A DNA stretch of 64,000 nt from Burkholderia ubonensis subsp. mesacidophila (GTDB lineage: Bacteria > Pseudomonadota > Gammaproteobacteria > Burkholderiales > Burkholderiaceae): contig NZ_CP020738.1 in NCBI RefSeq assembly GCF_002097715.1, positions 1,426,001 to 1,490,000 of the forward strand, in the 5' to 3' direction. The position numbers and the translations under genes are program-made. The notes below the pieces were generated by a model, which saw nothing but the letters and a program-made list of their open reading frames with translations, made no database searches and was not told the DNA's origin. The stretch's first letter is position 1, and the number at the start of each line of letters is the position of its first letter. Shown in pieces: positions 47,360-56,242 of this stretch.

Positions 47360-47534
47360 GATGTGAAATGGAAAAAGAGTAAAAAATGCAGTCGCCGCAG
47401 AAATAATTACGGGAAATCGCAATGAATGATTTCCGTGCGGCGATTATCAGGAGGAAGGAATGCGGATATGGCTGAAATAATTCAAACACACGGTTGATTT
47501 CGATCTGCTGACGGTTTGAAGGCATTCCGAAAAC

Positions 47535-47738
47535 ATGATGAAGGCCACAAAAATGAGAGACATCACGGAAGAGCAGGCCCGCCGGATCCGGGGCGGGGCG
47601 TCGTCGTACTCCAATTCGGCCGCCTATACGGTCGACCTCGTCAACCAGTCGATCGGTTCCACCTTGCAAGGGCTGATGTCCCAATACCAGGCCCGCGTCG
47701 TCGAGCAGTTCCGGATGTCGCTCGGCTCCGAACACTGA
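47535..47738 (+). CDS. Double-glycine leader peptide 2 (bacteriocin/microcin-like precursor)
   Basis: A 67-aa precursor from ATG 47535 (MMKATK...) or ATG 47553 (MRDITEEQ). The leader MRDITEEQARRIRGG ends in GG. The 46-residue core starts ASSYSNSAAYTVDLVNQ and is Ser/Gln-rich and amphipathic, without cysteine. Its core is unlike that of peptide 1, as in two-peptide bacteriocins. A 207-bp gap separates the genes, so each may have its own expression level. Confidence 0.8.
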   Translation: MMKATKMRDITEEQARRIRGGASSYSNSAAYTVDLVNQSIGSTLQGLMSQYQARVVEQFRMSLGSEH

Positions 47739-47871
47739 ACCGGCGGCCACGCCGTTCCGCCGCCGCAGCCGGTCCGCCCGGCTGCGCCCCTGCGTTTTGC
47801 GCGCGACGCGCCACGGGCCCGCTTCGACGGGCTCCGGCGCTGCGTCGCCGCGTTCTGCGACTGCCCGACCC

Positions 47872-49992
47872 ATGCTTTTCAAACCGCGTAAAGTCCGTCC
47901 GATCCTGCAGGACGAGGTGACGGAGTGCGGCCTGGCCTGCCTCGCGATGATCGCGTCGTGGCACGGGCGCGAGACGACGTTGCGCACGCTGCGCAACCGC
48001 TATCCGGTCAGGATCGATTCCGGCCTGTCGTTCTTCGACCTGATGGAGATCTCGAACGATCTCGGCCTGCGCGCGCGCGGGCTGCAGTTCGACGCGTCCG
48101 AGCTCGACGCGCTCAAGACGCCGTGCATCCTGCACTGGGGCATGAACCACTACGTCGTGTTGACGAAGGTCGGCTACGGCAGCGTGCACATCGTCGATCC
48201 GGCGCTCGGCGAGACGAAGCTGCCGCTCGCGCAGGCGCTCACGCACATCTCCGGCTACGCGCTGGAGCTGAATCCGGACATCGGCTTCACGCACGCGGGG
48301 CCGGCGGACCGCATCCGCCTGCGCGACTATCTCGAAGGGCTGACCGGCATCCGCAAGAGCCTCGCGATCGGCATCGCGGGCGGCGTGGCCGCGCAGCTCC
48401 TGCTGCTGCTCGGCCCGTCTTACGTGCAGCTGACGATCGACGAGGCGCTGAAGAAGACCGACGTCGACATCCTCACGCTGCTGACGATCGTGTTCGCGAT
48501 CGTGTTCCTGTTCGACACGCTGTACGCGAACCTCGTCGGCAACATCAAGAGCTACCTGCGCAACATCGTGTCGCAGCAGCTGTCGTCGAACATGGTCGGC
48601 CATCTCGCGCGGCTGCCGATCGGCTACTACCTGTTCCACAACACCGGCGATTCGATCTCGCGTGTGTCGTCGGTGTCGGAGGTCGGGCGCTTTCTCATCG
48701 ACGGCCTCGTCGGCGGGCTGCTCAACATCGTCACCTGCGTGCTGACGCTGGTGCTGATGCTGTACTACAGCCCGGTGCTGGCCGGCATCAGCGTCGCGGG
48801 GATGGCGCTGTTCGCGCTGAGCCGGCTCGCGATCCAGCCGCACCTGCAGGACGCGATGTCGCAGATCCTGACGCGCGGCGCGGAAGCCGACGCACTCCTG
48901 ATCGAGAACATCCGCTCCGCGCATTCGATCAAGCTGCTGTCGGCCGAGACGGCGCGCAGCAGCCTGTGGGTCAACGCGTTCACGCAGAAGTTGCAGGCGA
49001 TGCGCCAGCAGGAGCGGCTGCAGCTGATGTTCGACGCGATCTCGAAGGGGATCGTGCACGTCGAGCAGCTCGTGATCGTCACCTACGGCGCATGGCTCGT
49101 GATGCACGGCAAGAGCACGATCGGCGTGATCTACGCGTTCATTCAGTACAAGAACCTGTTCGCGGACAAGTTCATCGATTCGATCCAGCTCTACGTGCGC
49201 CGCAAGGTCCTGCAGGTGCACATGGACCGCGTCGCGGACGTGCTGCAGACCGAAACCGAGGAGCCGGCGCCGGATGCCGTGGTGAGTCCGGTCGACGGCT
49301 TCGACGGCGCGCTGTCGATCCGCGGCCTGTCGCACACGCCGAAGGGCGGCAACCGGCCGATCCTGCGCGGCATCGACTTCGACGTGCCGGCCGGCGGCAA
49401 GATCGCGATCGTCGGGCGCACCGGCAGCGGCAAGACGACGCTGCTGAACCTGATCTGCGGGCTGGTCCGGCCCGAGCCCGGCACGCTGCACGTGAGCGGC
49501 GTCGATCTCGCGGAAGTGAACCTGCGGCAATATCGCAAGCACCTGGCCGCGGTCACGCAGTCGGACCAGCTGTTCCGCGGCACGATCCGCGACAACATCA
49601 CGAACTTCGCGCCTGCGCCGCGCATCGGCGCGATGTTCGACGCCGCGAAGCTCGCGTGCATCCACGACGAGATCGAGCGGCTCGACCATCGCTACGACAC
49701 GCCGCTCGGCGATACGCAGAAGTTCCTGTCGGCCGGGCAGATGCAGCGGCTGCTGATCGCGCGGGCGCTGTATTGCGAGCCGCGGCTCCTGATCCTCGAC
49801 GAGTTCTCGTCGAACCTCGACCAGGCGACGACGCACGAGATCTGCCGCAACGTGCTGACGCTGCCGTGCACGATCGTGCTCGTCACGCACGACGCGTCGA
49901 TCCTGTCGATGGTCGACCGGATCTACCAGATGCACGACGGCGTGCTGACCGACGCGACGGCCGCGTGGCGTGCGCTCCAGGAGACGTCATGA
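47872..49992 (+). CDS. C39 peptidase-containing ABC exporter (PCAT)
   Basis: A 706-aa exporter from ATG 47872. Residues 1-125 are a peptidase C39 domain with a complete triad: C19 in TECGLACL, H93 in GMNHYVVL and D109 in HIVDP. A six-helix membrane domain follows, and the ATPase has GRTGSGKTT, LSAGQMQRLLIARAL and LILDEFSSNLD. Such proteins cut double-glycine leaders and export the cores across the inner membrane. The intact triad and two upstream leader peptides make the substrate clear. Its stop overlaps the next ATG. Confidence 0.93.
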   Translation: MLFKPRKVRPILQDEVTECGLACLAMIASWHGRETTLRTLRNRYPVRIDSGLSFFDLMEISNDLGLRARGLQFDASELDALKTPCILHWGMNHYVVLTKVGYGSVHIVDPALGETKLPLAQALTHISGYALELNPDIGFTHAGPADRIRLRDYLEGLTGIRKSLAIGIAGGVAAQLLLLLGPSYVQLTIDEALKKTDVDILTLLTIVFAIVFLFDTLYANLVGNIKSYLRNIVSQQLSSNMVGHLARLPIGYYLFHNTGDSISRVSSVSEVGRFLIDGLVGGLLNIVTCVLTLVLMLYYSPVLAGISVAGMALFALSRLAIQPHLQDAMSQILTRGAEADALLIENIRSAHSIKLLSAETARSSLWVNAFTQKLQAMRQQERLQLMFDAISKGIVHVEQLVIVTYGAWLVMHGKSTIGVIYAFIQYKNLFADKFIDSIQLYVRRKVLQVHMDRVADVLQTETEEPAPDAVVSPVDGFDGALSIRGLSHTPKGGNRPILRGIDFDVPAGGKIAIVGRTGSGKTTLLNLICGLVRPEPGTLHVSGVDLAEVNLRQYRKHLAAVTQSDQLFRGTIRDNITNFAPAPRIGAMFDAAKLACIHDEIERLDHRYDTPLGDTQKFLSAGQMQRLLIARALYCEPRLLILDEFSSNLDQATTHEICRNVLTLPCTIVLVTHDASILSMVDRIYQMHDGVLTDATAAWRALQETS

Positions 49993-50993
49993 CACTTGCG
50001 CGGCTGTTCCTGTTCAACGCGTTCTCGTATGCGTACCTGGTCCGGCGCACCGTGCGCGCGCTCGCGCTGCGCACGTCGCCCGCGCGCGGGCTGCGGCTGA
50101 TGCGCTGGTGTTCGGCCGCGTGCCTGCGCTGCTTCCCGTCGATCCGCGAGTCGATCGAGCGCGCGGTCGCGCACATGCTGAGCGGCCACCTGAACGACGA
50201 TCCGCAGCGCGTGCGGCAGGTCGCGGCGGCGATCGTGCGCGAGCTGTTCGAGGCCGAGTTCGCGGGGCTCAAGCTGCGCACGCACAGCCTCGAATCGATG
50301 AAGGCGATGATCGACGCGATGACGTGCGAAGGCGACGCGCAACTGCGCGCGGCACTCGCGCGCGGCGGCCCGCTGATGCTCGCCGGGCTGCACTTCGGCA
50401 ACCTGATGCTGTTCGTCACCAAGCTGCGCTTCCTGCTGCCCGCCGATCGCAAGCTGATCGTGGTCCTGCACAAGGACGCGCCGGGCGCGTTCTTCGACGA
50501 CGCGCTGCGGCTCGTCGGCGAATACGGCGCGGGGCAGTGCGAGCTGATCGACATCGAGGAGCGCGTGCAGTTGCGGCGGCTGCTGACGAGCCTGCGCCGC
50601 GAGCAGCCGGTGTTCCTGCTGTTCTCCGACCTGCACGGCAAGTTCGGCAAGACCAACCGCTGCCGGCTCGGCGGCCGCTGGGTGCGGATGGCGGGCGGCG
50701 GCGTGAGGCTCGCGGTCGAGAACGGCATTCCGCTGCTCGTCGCGTATGCGACCGGCGTGCCGTTCCGCGATCGCTGCACCGTGCATTTCACCGAGCTGGA
50801 AACGCGCGCGCTCGCGCCGATGCTCGGCGCGCACGACGACGCGTCCCCGGTGCGCGCGACGCACCAGCGGATCGTGGACCGGCTCGAGCAGGCGCTCGTG
50901 CGCCAGCCCGAGCAATGGCATTTCTGGGAACACTTCACGCCTTACCTGATGCCGTCGCCGCTGCTCGATGCCGCCGCCCGCCGACATCCCTGA
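49989..50993 (+). CDS. LpxL/HtrB-like acyltransferase with altered HX4(D/E) motif
   Basis: A 334-aa protein in an ATGA overlap with the exporter. Its middle resembles lipid A lauroyl-type acyltransferases: LAGLHFGNLMLF corresponds to the HFGNWE catalytic block, and FLLFSDLHGKFGKT with GGGVRLAVENGIPLL to the second and third blocks. Histidine 135 is kept, but the acidic residue of HX4(D/E) is replaced by methionine 140. The enzyme may use another acid, modify a peptide rather than lipid, or be a self-protection factor. Its place inside the export operon is the key evidence. Confidence 0.7.
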   Translation: MTLARLFLFNAFSYAYLVRRTVRALALRTSPARGLRLMRWCSAACLRCFPSIRESIERAVAHMLSGHLNDDPQRVRQVAAAIVRELFEAEFAGLKLRTHSLESMKAMIDAMTCEGDAQLRAALARGGPLMLAGLHFGNLMLFVTKLRFLLPADRKLIVVLHKDAPGAFFDDALRLVGEYGAGQCELIDIEERVQLRRLLTSLRREQPVFLLFSDLHGKFGKTNRCRLGGRWVRMAGGGVRLAVENGIPLLVAYATGVPFRDRCTVHFTELETRALAPMLGAHDDASPVRATHQRIVDRLEQALVRQPEQWHFWEHFTPYLMPSPLLDAAARRHP

Positions 50994-51014
50994 CGCCCCT
51001 GACGAGCCGATTCC

Positions 51015-52310
51015 ATGCCGACCCGGTATTCCGCCCTCCGAGAACAGAAGCCGTCGCGCAAGCTCGCGCGCGGCACGACGTTCGGCACCGTGATCAACGG
51101 CGTCGTCGACGTGCCGGTATCGATGCGATTCTTCTGCTACCTGTCGCTCGCGATGTTCGCGATGTTCGTGGCCGCGCTCGTCGAGCTGAGCTATGCGAAC
51201 ACCGAGAGCGTGTCCGGGATGCTGACGCCGCGCGCGGGCCTGATCGGCGTCGGCGCGCCGCCGGGCTGGGCGGTGCGCGAGGTGTACGTCGGCAAGGACC
51301 AGCACGTGAAGGCGGGGCAGCGGCTGCTCGCGGTGACGCGCGACACGAGCTTCGTCAGCCAGGCGAACAACGTGCAGGGGATGCGCGCGGCGCTCGCGCG
51401 CCAGCGCGTCGAGGTCACGCAGCAGATCGATGCGGCGCGGCTCGAATACCAGTCGTCGGTGCAGCAGATCAACCAGCAGATCGCCGCGCAGGGCGAGAGC
51501 CGCGCGCTGATCGACCGGCAGATCCAGGACCAGAAGCGCATCGTCGGCGAATACGGCGAGCGCCGCGACCGCGTGAAGCAGCTGCTCGACGAGCAGGTGG
51601 TGACGCTCGAGCAGTACAACCAGGTCAACACGCAGTACCTGCAGGCGAGCCAGGCATACCAGGATCTGCTGCTGCGGCGCGCGGAGCTCGCGAAGAACGC
51701 GATGAAGCTGCGCGGCGACCTGGAAACGATGCAGAGCAAGTACGACGGCGCGAACGCGGAGCTGAAGATCAAGCAGGAAGAGCTGAACTCGAAGGAATAC
51801 AACATCGATGAGAGCGTCAACCACGTGCTGTATGCGCCGGCGGACGGGCAGATCGTCCGGCTCGACGTCGTGCAGGGCGGCGTGATCGACCCGAGCGGCA
51901 CGCGCGTCGTCGAGATCCTGCCGGCGAAGGCCGACGGGCTGATCGCCGAGGTGTACATCCCGTCGTCGAAGGCCGGCTTCGTCAAGCCGGGGCAGGAAGT
52001 GAAGGTCGCGTATGCGAGCTATCCGGTCGAGAAGTTCGGCACGTATCGCGGCAAGGTGCTGTCGATCTCGCCGGTCGCGTTTTCGGCGAAGGAGCTGAAC
52101 CTGCCCGGCGACACCGCCGCGCCGCAGACCTACTTCAAGACCTGGGTCGAGCTCGCCGACCGCACGCCGTCGTTCGAAGGCAAGGCGCTCGCGCTGAAGG
52201 CCGGGATGATGCTGAAGGCCGACGTCGTGCTCGAACGGCGCAGCCTGCTCGAATGGCTGTTCGAGCCGCTGTACCGGATGCGCCAGCGCATGTTCGGCGC
52301 GCCGGCCTGA
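51015..52310 (+). CDS. HlyD-family secretion adaptor
   Basis: A 431-aa membrane fusion protein. A single membrane segment lies near residues 37-60 after a cytoplasmic tail. A long coiled coil follows (residues about 110-270, rich in Gln, Arg and Glu) between the two halves of a lipoyl/biotinyl-like domain (VYVGKDQHVKAGQRLL; YAPADGQIVRLDVVQGG). It should bridge the C39 exporter and the TolC-type channel, as CvaA does for colicin V. Confidence 0.92.
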   Translation: MPTRYSALREQKPSRKLARGTTFGTVINGVVDVPVSMRFFCYLSLAMFAMFVAALVELSYANTESVSGMLTPRAGLIGVGAPPGWAVREVYVGKDQHVKAGQRLLAVTRDTSFVSQANNVQGMRAALARQRVEVTQQIDAARLEYQSSVQQINQQIAAQGESRALIDRQIQDQKRIVGEYGERRDRVKQLLDEQVVTLEQYNQVNTQYLQASQAYQDLLLRRAELAKNAMKLRGDLETMQSKYDGANAELKIKQEELNSKEYNIDESVNHVLYAPADGQIVRLDVVQGGVIDPSGTRVVEILPAKADGLIAEVYIPSSKAGFVKPGQEVKVAYASYPVEKFGTYRGKVLSISPVAFSAKELNLPGDTAAPQTYFKTWVELADRTPSFEGKALALKAGMMLKADVVLERRSLLEWLFEPLYRMRQRMFGAPA

Positions 52311-52314
52311 CCCG

Positions 52315-53709
52315 ATGGCGAGCCGCGACAAGTGCATCCGGCGCCGCCGGCGCCAGGGCTGGACGCGTCCGCTGTCGTGCTGGCTCGGCGCGACGCTGTT
52401 CGCGTGCGGGGGGGCGGCCGCGCACGCCGCGCCGTCGCCCGACGGCGGCGACACGCGCTGGCAGGCGGGCGCGGACGGCATCGGGTTCTGGCCGGGCGGC
52501 GACGCGGACGGGTTCGACGCGTCTTCGTGGCGCACGGACGGCGCGCCGGCGCGCATGAGCGGCGGCGCGGCCGCGCAGGGCGGACCGCCGCCCGCGCCGC
52601 TGAGCGCGGGCACGATCACGCTCGGCCGGCACGCCGCGCAGCCGGGCCGTCGCGCGTGCGGCGTGGCGCGGGACGAAGGCGCGGACGGCATCGGCTTCGA
52701 CCCCGACGTGACGGACGCCGGCGCCTGCGGCGCGGCGGCGGCGCGCGACGATGCACGTGACGCTCCGCCGGCCGGCGTCGTGCACGCGGACCGGATGCCG
52801 TACGAGCTGCACCCGATCGATCCTTCGCGGCTGCCGGACCTGCCCGCCGCGCAGGCGCCGTCGCTGCTGGAGCAATTGACCGGCGACGACCGCAACATGG
52901 TCGGCCTCGGCTGGCACTTCGTCGCGACGACCGGCCGCTCGACCCCCGTCACGACGCACACCGATGCGCTCGGCCTGAACAGCTTCGAGAACCGCGGCTC
53001 GAGCCTGTCGCTCGACAACACGAACACGCTTGCGTTCACGTTCACGCATTTCTTCAGCGAAAACTGGGCGACCGAAATCGGCGGGGGCATTCCGCCCGTG
53101 CTGACGTTGCGCGGACGCGGCAGCATCGGGCTGCCGCTCGACCGGATCTTTCCGGGCGTCAAGGGGCGGCTGCCGCTGATCGATCTCGCCAATCCGGACA
53201 GCAATCCGCTCGCGACGACGCGCGCGTGGCTCGCCTCCGTCGTGTTCAAGTACTACCTTGGCGAGCGCGACGACCGGTTCCGGCCGTTCGCGGGCCTCGG
53301 CGTCAGCTATACGCGGTTCACGAACACCAACCTGAATCCGGTGTTCCAGCGCAAGCTCGCGTCGCTCGGCGGGCTGCTCGGGGCGGGCGCGGACATCGGC
53401 AGTCTGCAGGGGCTGCTGCTCGATCCCGCGTGGTTCCAGCGGGTGTGGAACGCCGGCGGCGACCTGCTGCTGTCGGGCCGCACCAACGTGTCGGCGAAGG
53501 TGAAGAGCGTATGGGAGCCCGTGTTCATGCTGGGCGCGAGCTATCAGGTCACGCGCCGCTTGTGGATCACGGGGATGGTCACGTACATCCCGCTGCGCAC
53601 GAAGATCACGCTGAACATCAGCCAGCAGAACCGGACGCTCGCGTCGAATACGTTCGACATTTCGGCGAATCCGGTGCTGGCGACCGTGCTGCTCAATTTC
53701 CGCTTCTGA
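52315..53709 (+). CDS. OmpW-like outer membrane barrel with a long N-terminal extension
   Basis: A 464-aa exported protein 4 bp after the adaptor gene. The signal peptide is CWLGATLFACGGAAAHA. About 150 residues of low-complexity Gly/Ala/Asp-rich sequence with two ADGIGF repeats come next. The last 260 residues form an OmpW-type beta barrel (FTHFFSENWATEIGGGIPP, RPFAGLGVSYTRF) ending in LLNFRF, the usual C-terminal aromatic. Family OmpW proteins are about 210 aa, so both the extension and a loop near NPVFQRKLASLGG are extra. A role in export or in producer immunity is possible. Confidence 0.75.
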   Translation: MASRDKCIRRRRRQGWTRPLSCWLGATLFACGGAAAHAAPSPDGGDTRWQAGADGIGFWPGGDADGFDASSWRTDGAPARMSGGAAAQGGPPPAPLSAGTITLGRHAAQPGRRACGVARDEGADGIGFDPDVTDAGACGAAAARDDARDAPPAGVVHADRMPYELHPIDPSRLPDLPAAQAPSLLEQLTGDDRNMVGLGWHFVATTGRSTPVTTHTDALGLNSFENRGSSLSLDNTNTLAFTFTHFFSENWATEIGGGIPPVLTLRGRGSIGLPLDRIFPGVKGRLPLIDLANPDSNPLATTRAWLASVVFKYYLGERDDRFRPFAGLGVSYTRFTNTNLNPVFQRKLASLGGLLGAGADIGSLQGLLLDPAWFQRVWNAGGDLLLSGRTNVSAKVKSVWEPVFMLGASYQVTRRLWITGMVTYIPLRTKITLNISQQNRTLASNTFDISANPVLATVLLNFRF

Positions 53710-53810
53710 GCGGGCGGCGCCACGTCGCGTGCTGACATGTGGCTTTCATCATTCCGGCATGCCGGCCTGCGATAATGGCGTCGTTTCGCTGCGTCACGGA
53801 AGGAGGCCCC

Positions 53811-54740
53811 ATGAGCGACAACGACACCCGACTCGATATGGAATCGATCGAGGCACGCCAACGCCGGCTCGAGGAAGATCTCGTCGACGCGTACGACGAG
53901 GAACTCGAGATGGAACTCGACGATCGTCGCTTCGACGACGACGACTTGCTGTTTTCGCCGGAGCGGCGCGAGCAGCGCAAGCAGTATTTCCGCGAGCTGT
54001 TCCGGCTGCAGGGCGAGCTGGTCAAGCTGCAGGACTGGGTCGTGAGCACCGGGCACCGGCTCATCGTGATCTTCGAGGGGCGTGACGCGGCGGGTAAGGG
54101 CGGTGCGATCAAGCGCATCACGCAGCGCCTGAATCCGCGCGTATGCCGGGTGGCGGCGCTGCCCGCGCCCAGCAACCGCGAGCGCACGCAATGGTATTTC
54201 CAGCGCTACGTCGCACATCTGCCGGCCGGCGGCGAGATCGTGCTGTTCGACCGCAGCTGGTACAACCGGGCCGGCGTCGAACGTGTGATGAATTTCTGCA
54301 CTGACGACGAGTACGAGGAGTTTTTCCGTTCGGTGCCGGAATTCGAGAAGATGCTGGTGCGCAGCGGCATCCAGATCGTGAAGTACTGGTTTTCGATCAC
54401 CGACCCCGAACAGGAGCGGCGCTTCCAGAACCGCATCGAAGATCCGCTGAAGCAGTGGAAGCTGAGCCCGATGGACCTGGAAAGCCGGCGCCGCTGGGAG
54501 GCGTACACGGCGGCGAAGGAAGAGATGCTCCAGCGCACGCATATTCCCGAGGCGCCCTGGTGGGTCGTGCAGGCGGTCGACAAGAAGCGTGCACGGCTGA
54601 ACTGCATCCACCATCTGCTGAGCCAGGTGCCGTACCACGATATCCCGCGCTCGCCGATCGACCTGCCGCAGCGCGAGCATCACGAGGACTACATCCGCCG
54701 GCCGGTGCCGGAGGACATGATCGTCCCCGACGTCTATTGA
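53811..54740 (+). CDS. ppk2: Polyphosphate kinase 2
   Basis: A 309-aa PPK2-family kinase from ATG 53811. Walker A GRDAAGKGG and Walker B DRSWYNRAGVE with the lid residues ERRFQNRIEDP are all present. An acidic N-terminus (DDRRFDDDDLLF) precedes the kinase. PPK2 enzymes phosphorylate nucleotides from polyphosphate. It is unrelated to the upstream export operon and its downstream side borders an IS element. Confidence 0.92.
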   Translation: MSDNDTRLDMESIEARQRRLEEDLVDAYDEELEMELDDRRFDDDDLLFSPERREQRKQYFRELFRLQGELVKLQDWVVSTGHRLIVIFEGRDAAGKGGAIKRITQRLNPRVCRVAALPAPSNRERTQWYFQRYVAHLPAGGEIVLFDRSWYNRAGVERVMNFCTDDEYEEFFRSVPEFEKMLVRSGIQIVKYWFSITDPEQERRFQNRIEDPLKQWKLSPMDLESRRRWEAYTAAKEEMLQRTHIPEAPWWVVQAVDKKRARLNCIHHLLSQVPYHDIPRSPIDLPQREHHEDYIRRPVPEDMIVPDVY

Positions 54741-54791
54741 GCGCGGCGTCGGCCGCGTGCGCCGCCTGGGGGGGTGCCCCTATGTCCTTCG

Positions 54792-55997
54792 TCAAGCGTT
54801 AGGGGCTGACTTGGGTTGGTAAATGGTGCCGTCGCGCAGCATGGCGAACAGGACGTCACAGCGTCGCCGTGCCAGCGCGATGAGCGCTTGGTTGTGGCGC
54901 TTGCCCTGCTGGATCTTGCGGGCGTAGTAAGCCCGCGAGACGGGGTCTCGCAAGGCTGCGAAGGCGGATAGGAACAAGGCGCGCTTGAGCACCTTGTTGC
55001 CGCGCCTGGACGGATGCTCACCGCGGATGGATGAGCCAGAGCGTCGGGTGACCGGGGCAAGGCCAGCGTAGGCCGCCAGGTGGGCAGCCGAAGCAAAGGC
55101 TTTGTGAGCGACTTCGGTCAGGAGTCTGGCGGCGGTCCTGACGCCGACTCCCGGCATGCTAGTCAGGACCGGCCAAAGAGGGTGAGCAAGCACCAGTCGC
55201 TCAACTTCGGCAGCGATCTCGTCGCGTTGCTTACGCAAGGCCGCAAGCTGCTGGGCTAAACGGGGCATGACGATGGTGGCGGCTTGCGTGCCGGGTACGG
55301 TCACGGCCTGTTCGCTCAGTGCCTGGACGATCTCAGCCGCCAAGCCTTTGCCCATGCGCGGCGCGAGCTTGGTGAGGCGATTGGCGAGCGTTTTCTCGCT
55401 GGTGGCGGCAAGCGCGGCGGGCGACGGGTAGCGCTCAAGCAGATCGAGCACCGCTGGATGGTCGAGGCGTGGTCCGAGAACACGTTCGAGAGCGGGATGG
55501 ATCTGGGTGAGCAAGCCGCGAATGCGGTTGCTGGTTTGAGTGACCTGGGCGGCGAGATCATCGTCGAAGCCACACAGCATGGTGAGCTCGGCGAGCTGCT
55601 CGTCGGCCAATCGAAGCGAGCGCAGCGTATGCGGCATCGAGCGAGCGGCTTCGGCAATGATCGCGGCGTCGCGGGCATCGGTCTTGGCTTCGCCGGCGTG
55701 CAGATCAGCGATGCGGCGCATGGCCAGTCCGGGCAGATAGGCGACGAGCACGCCTTCGGCGCGGGCGACGGCTACAGGAAGCGCACCGATGGTAGAAGGC
55801 TGATCGACGACGAACAGCAGTCGACCGTGAGTCTTGAGCTCGGTGATGAGGGCTCGCAGCTTGACCTCGTCGTTGGGTAGCGCCTTGTTGTACAGACGCT
55901 TGCCGTTCCGATCGAGCGCGACGGCGTGATGCTGGCCTTTACCGACGTCGACGCCAATGAAGACATCGACGACGTCATGTTGTTGGGTTTCTTGCAT
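54792..55997 (-). CDS. IS110-family transposase
   Basis: A 401-aa DEDD recombinase. The N-terminal RuvC-like domain shows GVDVGKGQHHAVAL and the pair of aspartates in KTDARDAAIIAEAAR; the second acid position reads VVDQPSTIGAL. The C-terminal Tnp domain holds SMPGVGVRTAARLLTEV and the serine in SGSSIRGEHPSRRGN. IS110 enzymes recombine at short cores guided by a bridge RNA. The gene is intact, so the element may be active. Confidence 0.92.
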   Translation of the reverse strand: MQETQQHDVVDVFIGVDVGKGQHHAVALDRNGKRLYNKALPNDEVKLRALITELKTHGRLLFVVDQPSTIGALPVAVARAEGVLVAYLPGLAMRRIADLHAGEAKTDARDAAIIAEAARSMPHTLRSLRLADEQLAELTMLCGFDDDLAAQVTQTSNRIRGLLTQIHPALERVLGPRLDHPAVLDLLERYPSPAALAATSEKTLANRLTKLAPRMGKGLAAEIVQALSEQAVTVPGTQAATIVMPRLAQQLAALRKQRDEIAAEVERLVLAHPLWPVLTSMPGVGVRTAARLLTEVAHKAFASAAHLAAYAGLAPVTRRSGSSIRGEHPSRRGNKVLKRALFLSAFAALRDPVSRAYYARKIQQGKRHNQALIALARRRCDVLFAMLRDGTIYQPKSAPNA

Positions 55998-56190
55998 CGC
56001 GGTTTATGCAGAGTGAACGGATTGGCCTGCAACAACGGTGGCAAGTCTCGGCATCCACGTTACGGACGGCGTCGGGATATCCCGGCCAAACCCCTATCAG
56101 CGATCACCAGCCACCCACCAGGCCCGGTGACAACACCCCCCGGATCATGACTGCGACTGGGGGCGGGAATCATGCCGGGCCTGGCTGGCC
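55998..56190 (-). ncRNA. Candidate IS110 bridge RNA region
   Basis: The non-coding segment between the transposase start and the hns terminator is where IS110 elements encode their bridge RNA. It is GC-rich with several short complementary runs (for example CCCGG and CCGGG near 56120-56180). I cannot draw loops or guides by eye. Confidence 0.4.
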
Positions 56191-56209
56191 AAAACCCCGA
56201 TTATCGGGG
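56191..56209 (-). terminator. Terminator of the hns-like gene
   Basis: CCCCGAT-T-ATCGGGG (56195-56209) is a perfect 7-bp stem followed on the minus strand by UUUU. It lies 34 bp after the stop of the H-NS-like gene. Confidence 0.75.
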
Positions 56210-56242
56210 CGTGAAGATAGTAACGGGGCGGCGCGGCGGCCG

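Larger units (their letters stand above)
54770..56190 (-). mobile_element. IS110-family insertion sequence (ends approximate)
   Basis: The element carries one DEDD transposase, with a non-coding segment of about 190 bp on its upstream (right-hand) side and little beyond the stop. IS110 elements have no clear terminal inverted repeats, so I cannot fix the ends. The upper limit is the H-NS gene terminator at 56195. It separates ppk2 from the hns-like gene. Confidence 0.75.

Noticed and set aside
54741..54791. Exact left end and target duplication of the IS110 element
   Set aside because: IS110 elements lack clear inverted repeats and make no regular duplication, so no end could be supported by eye.
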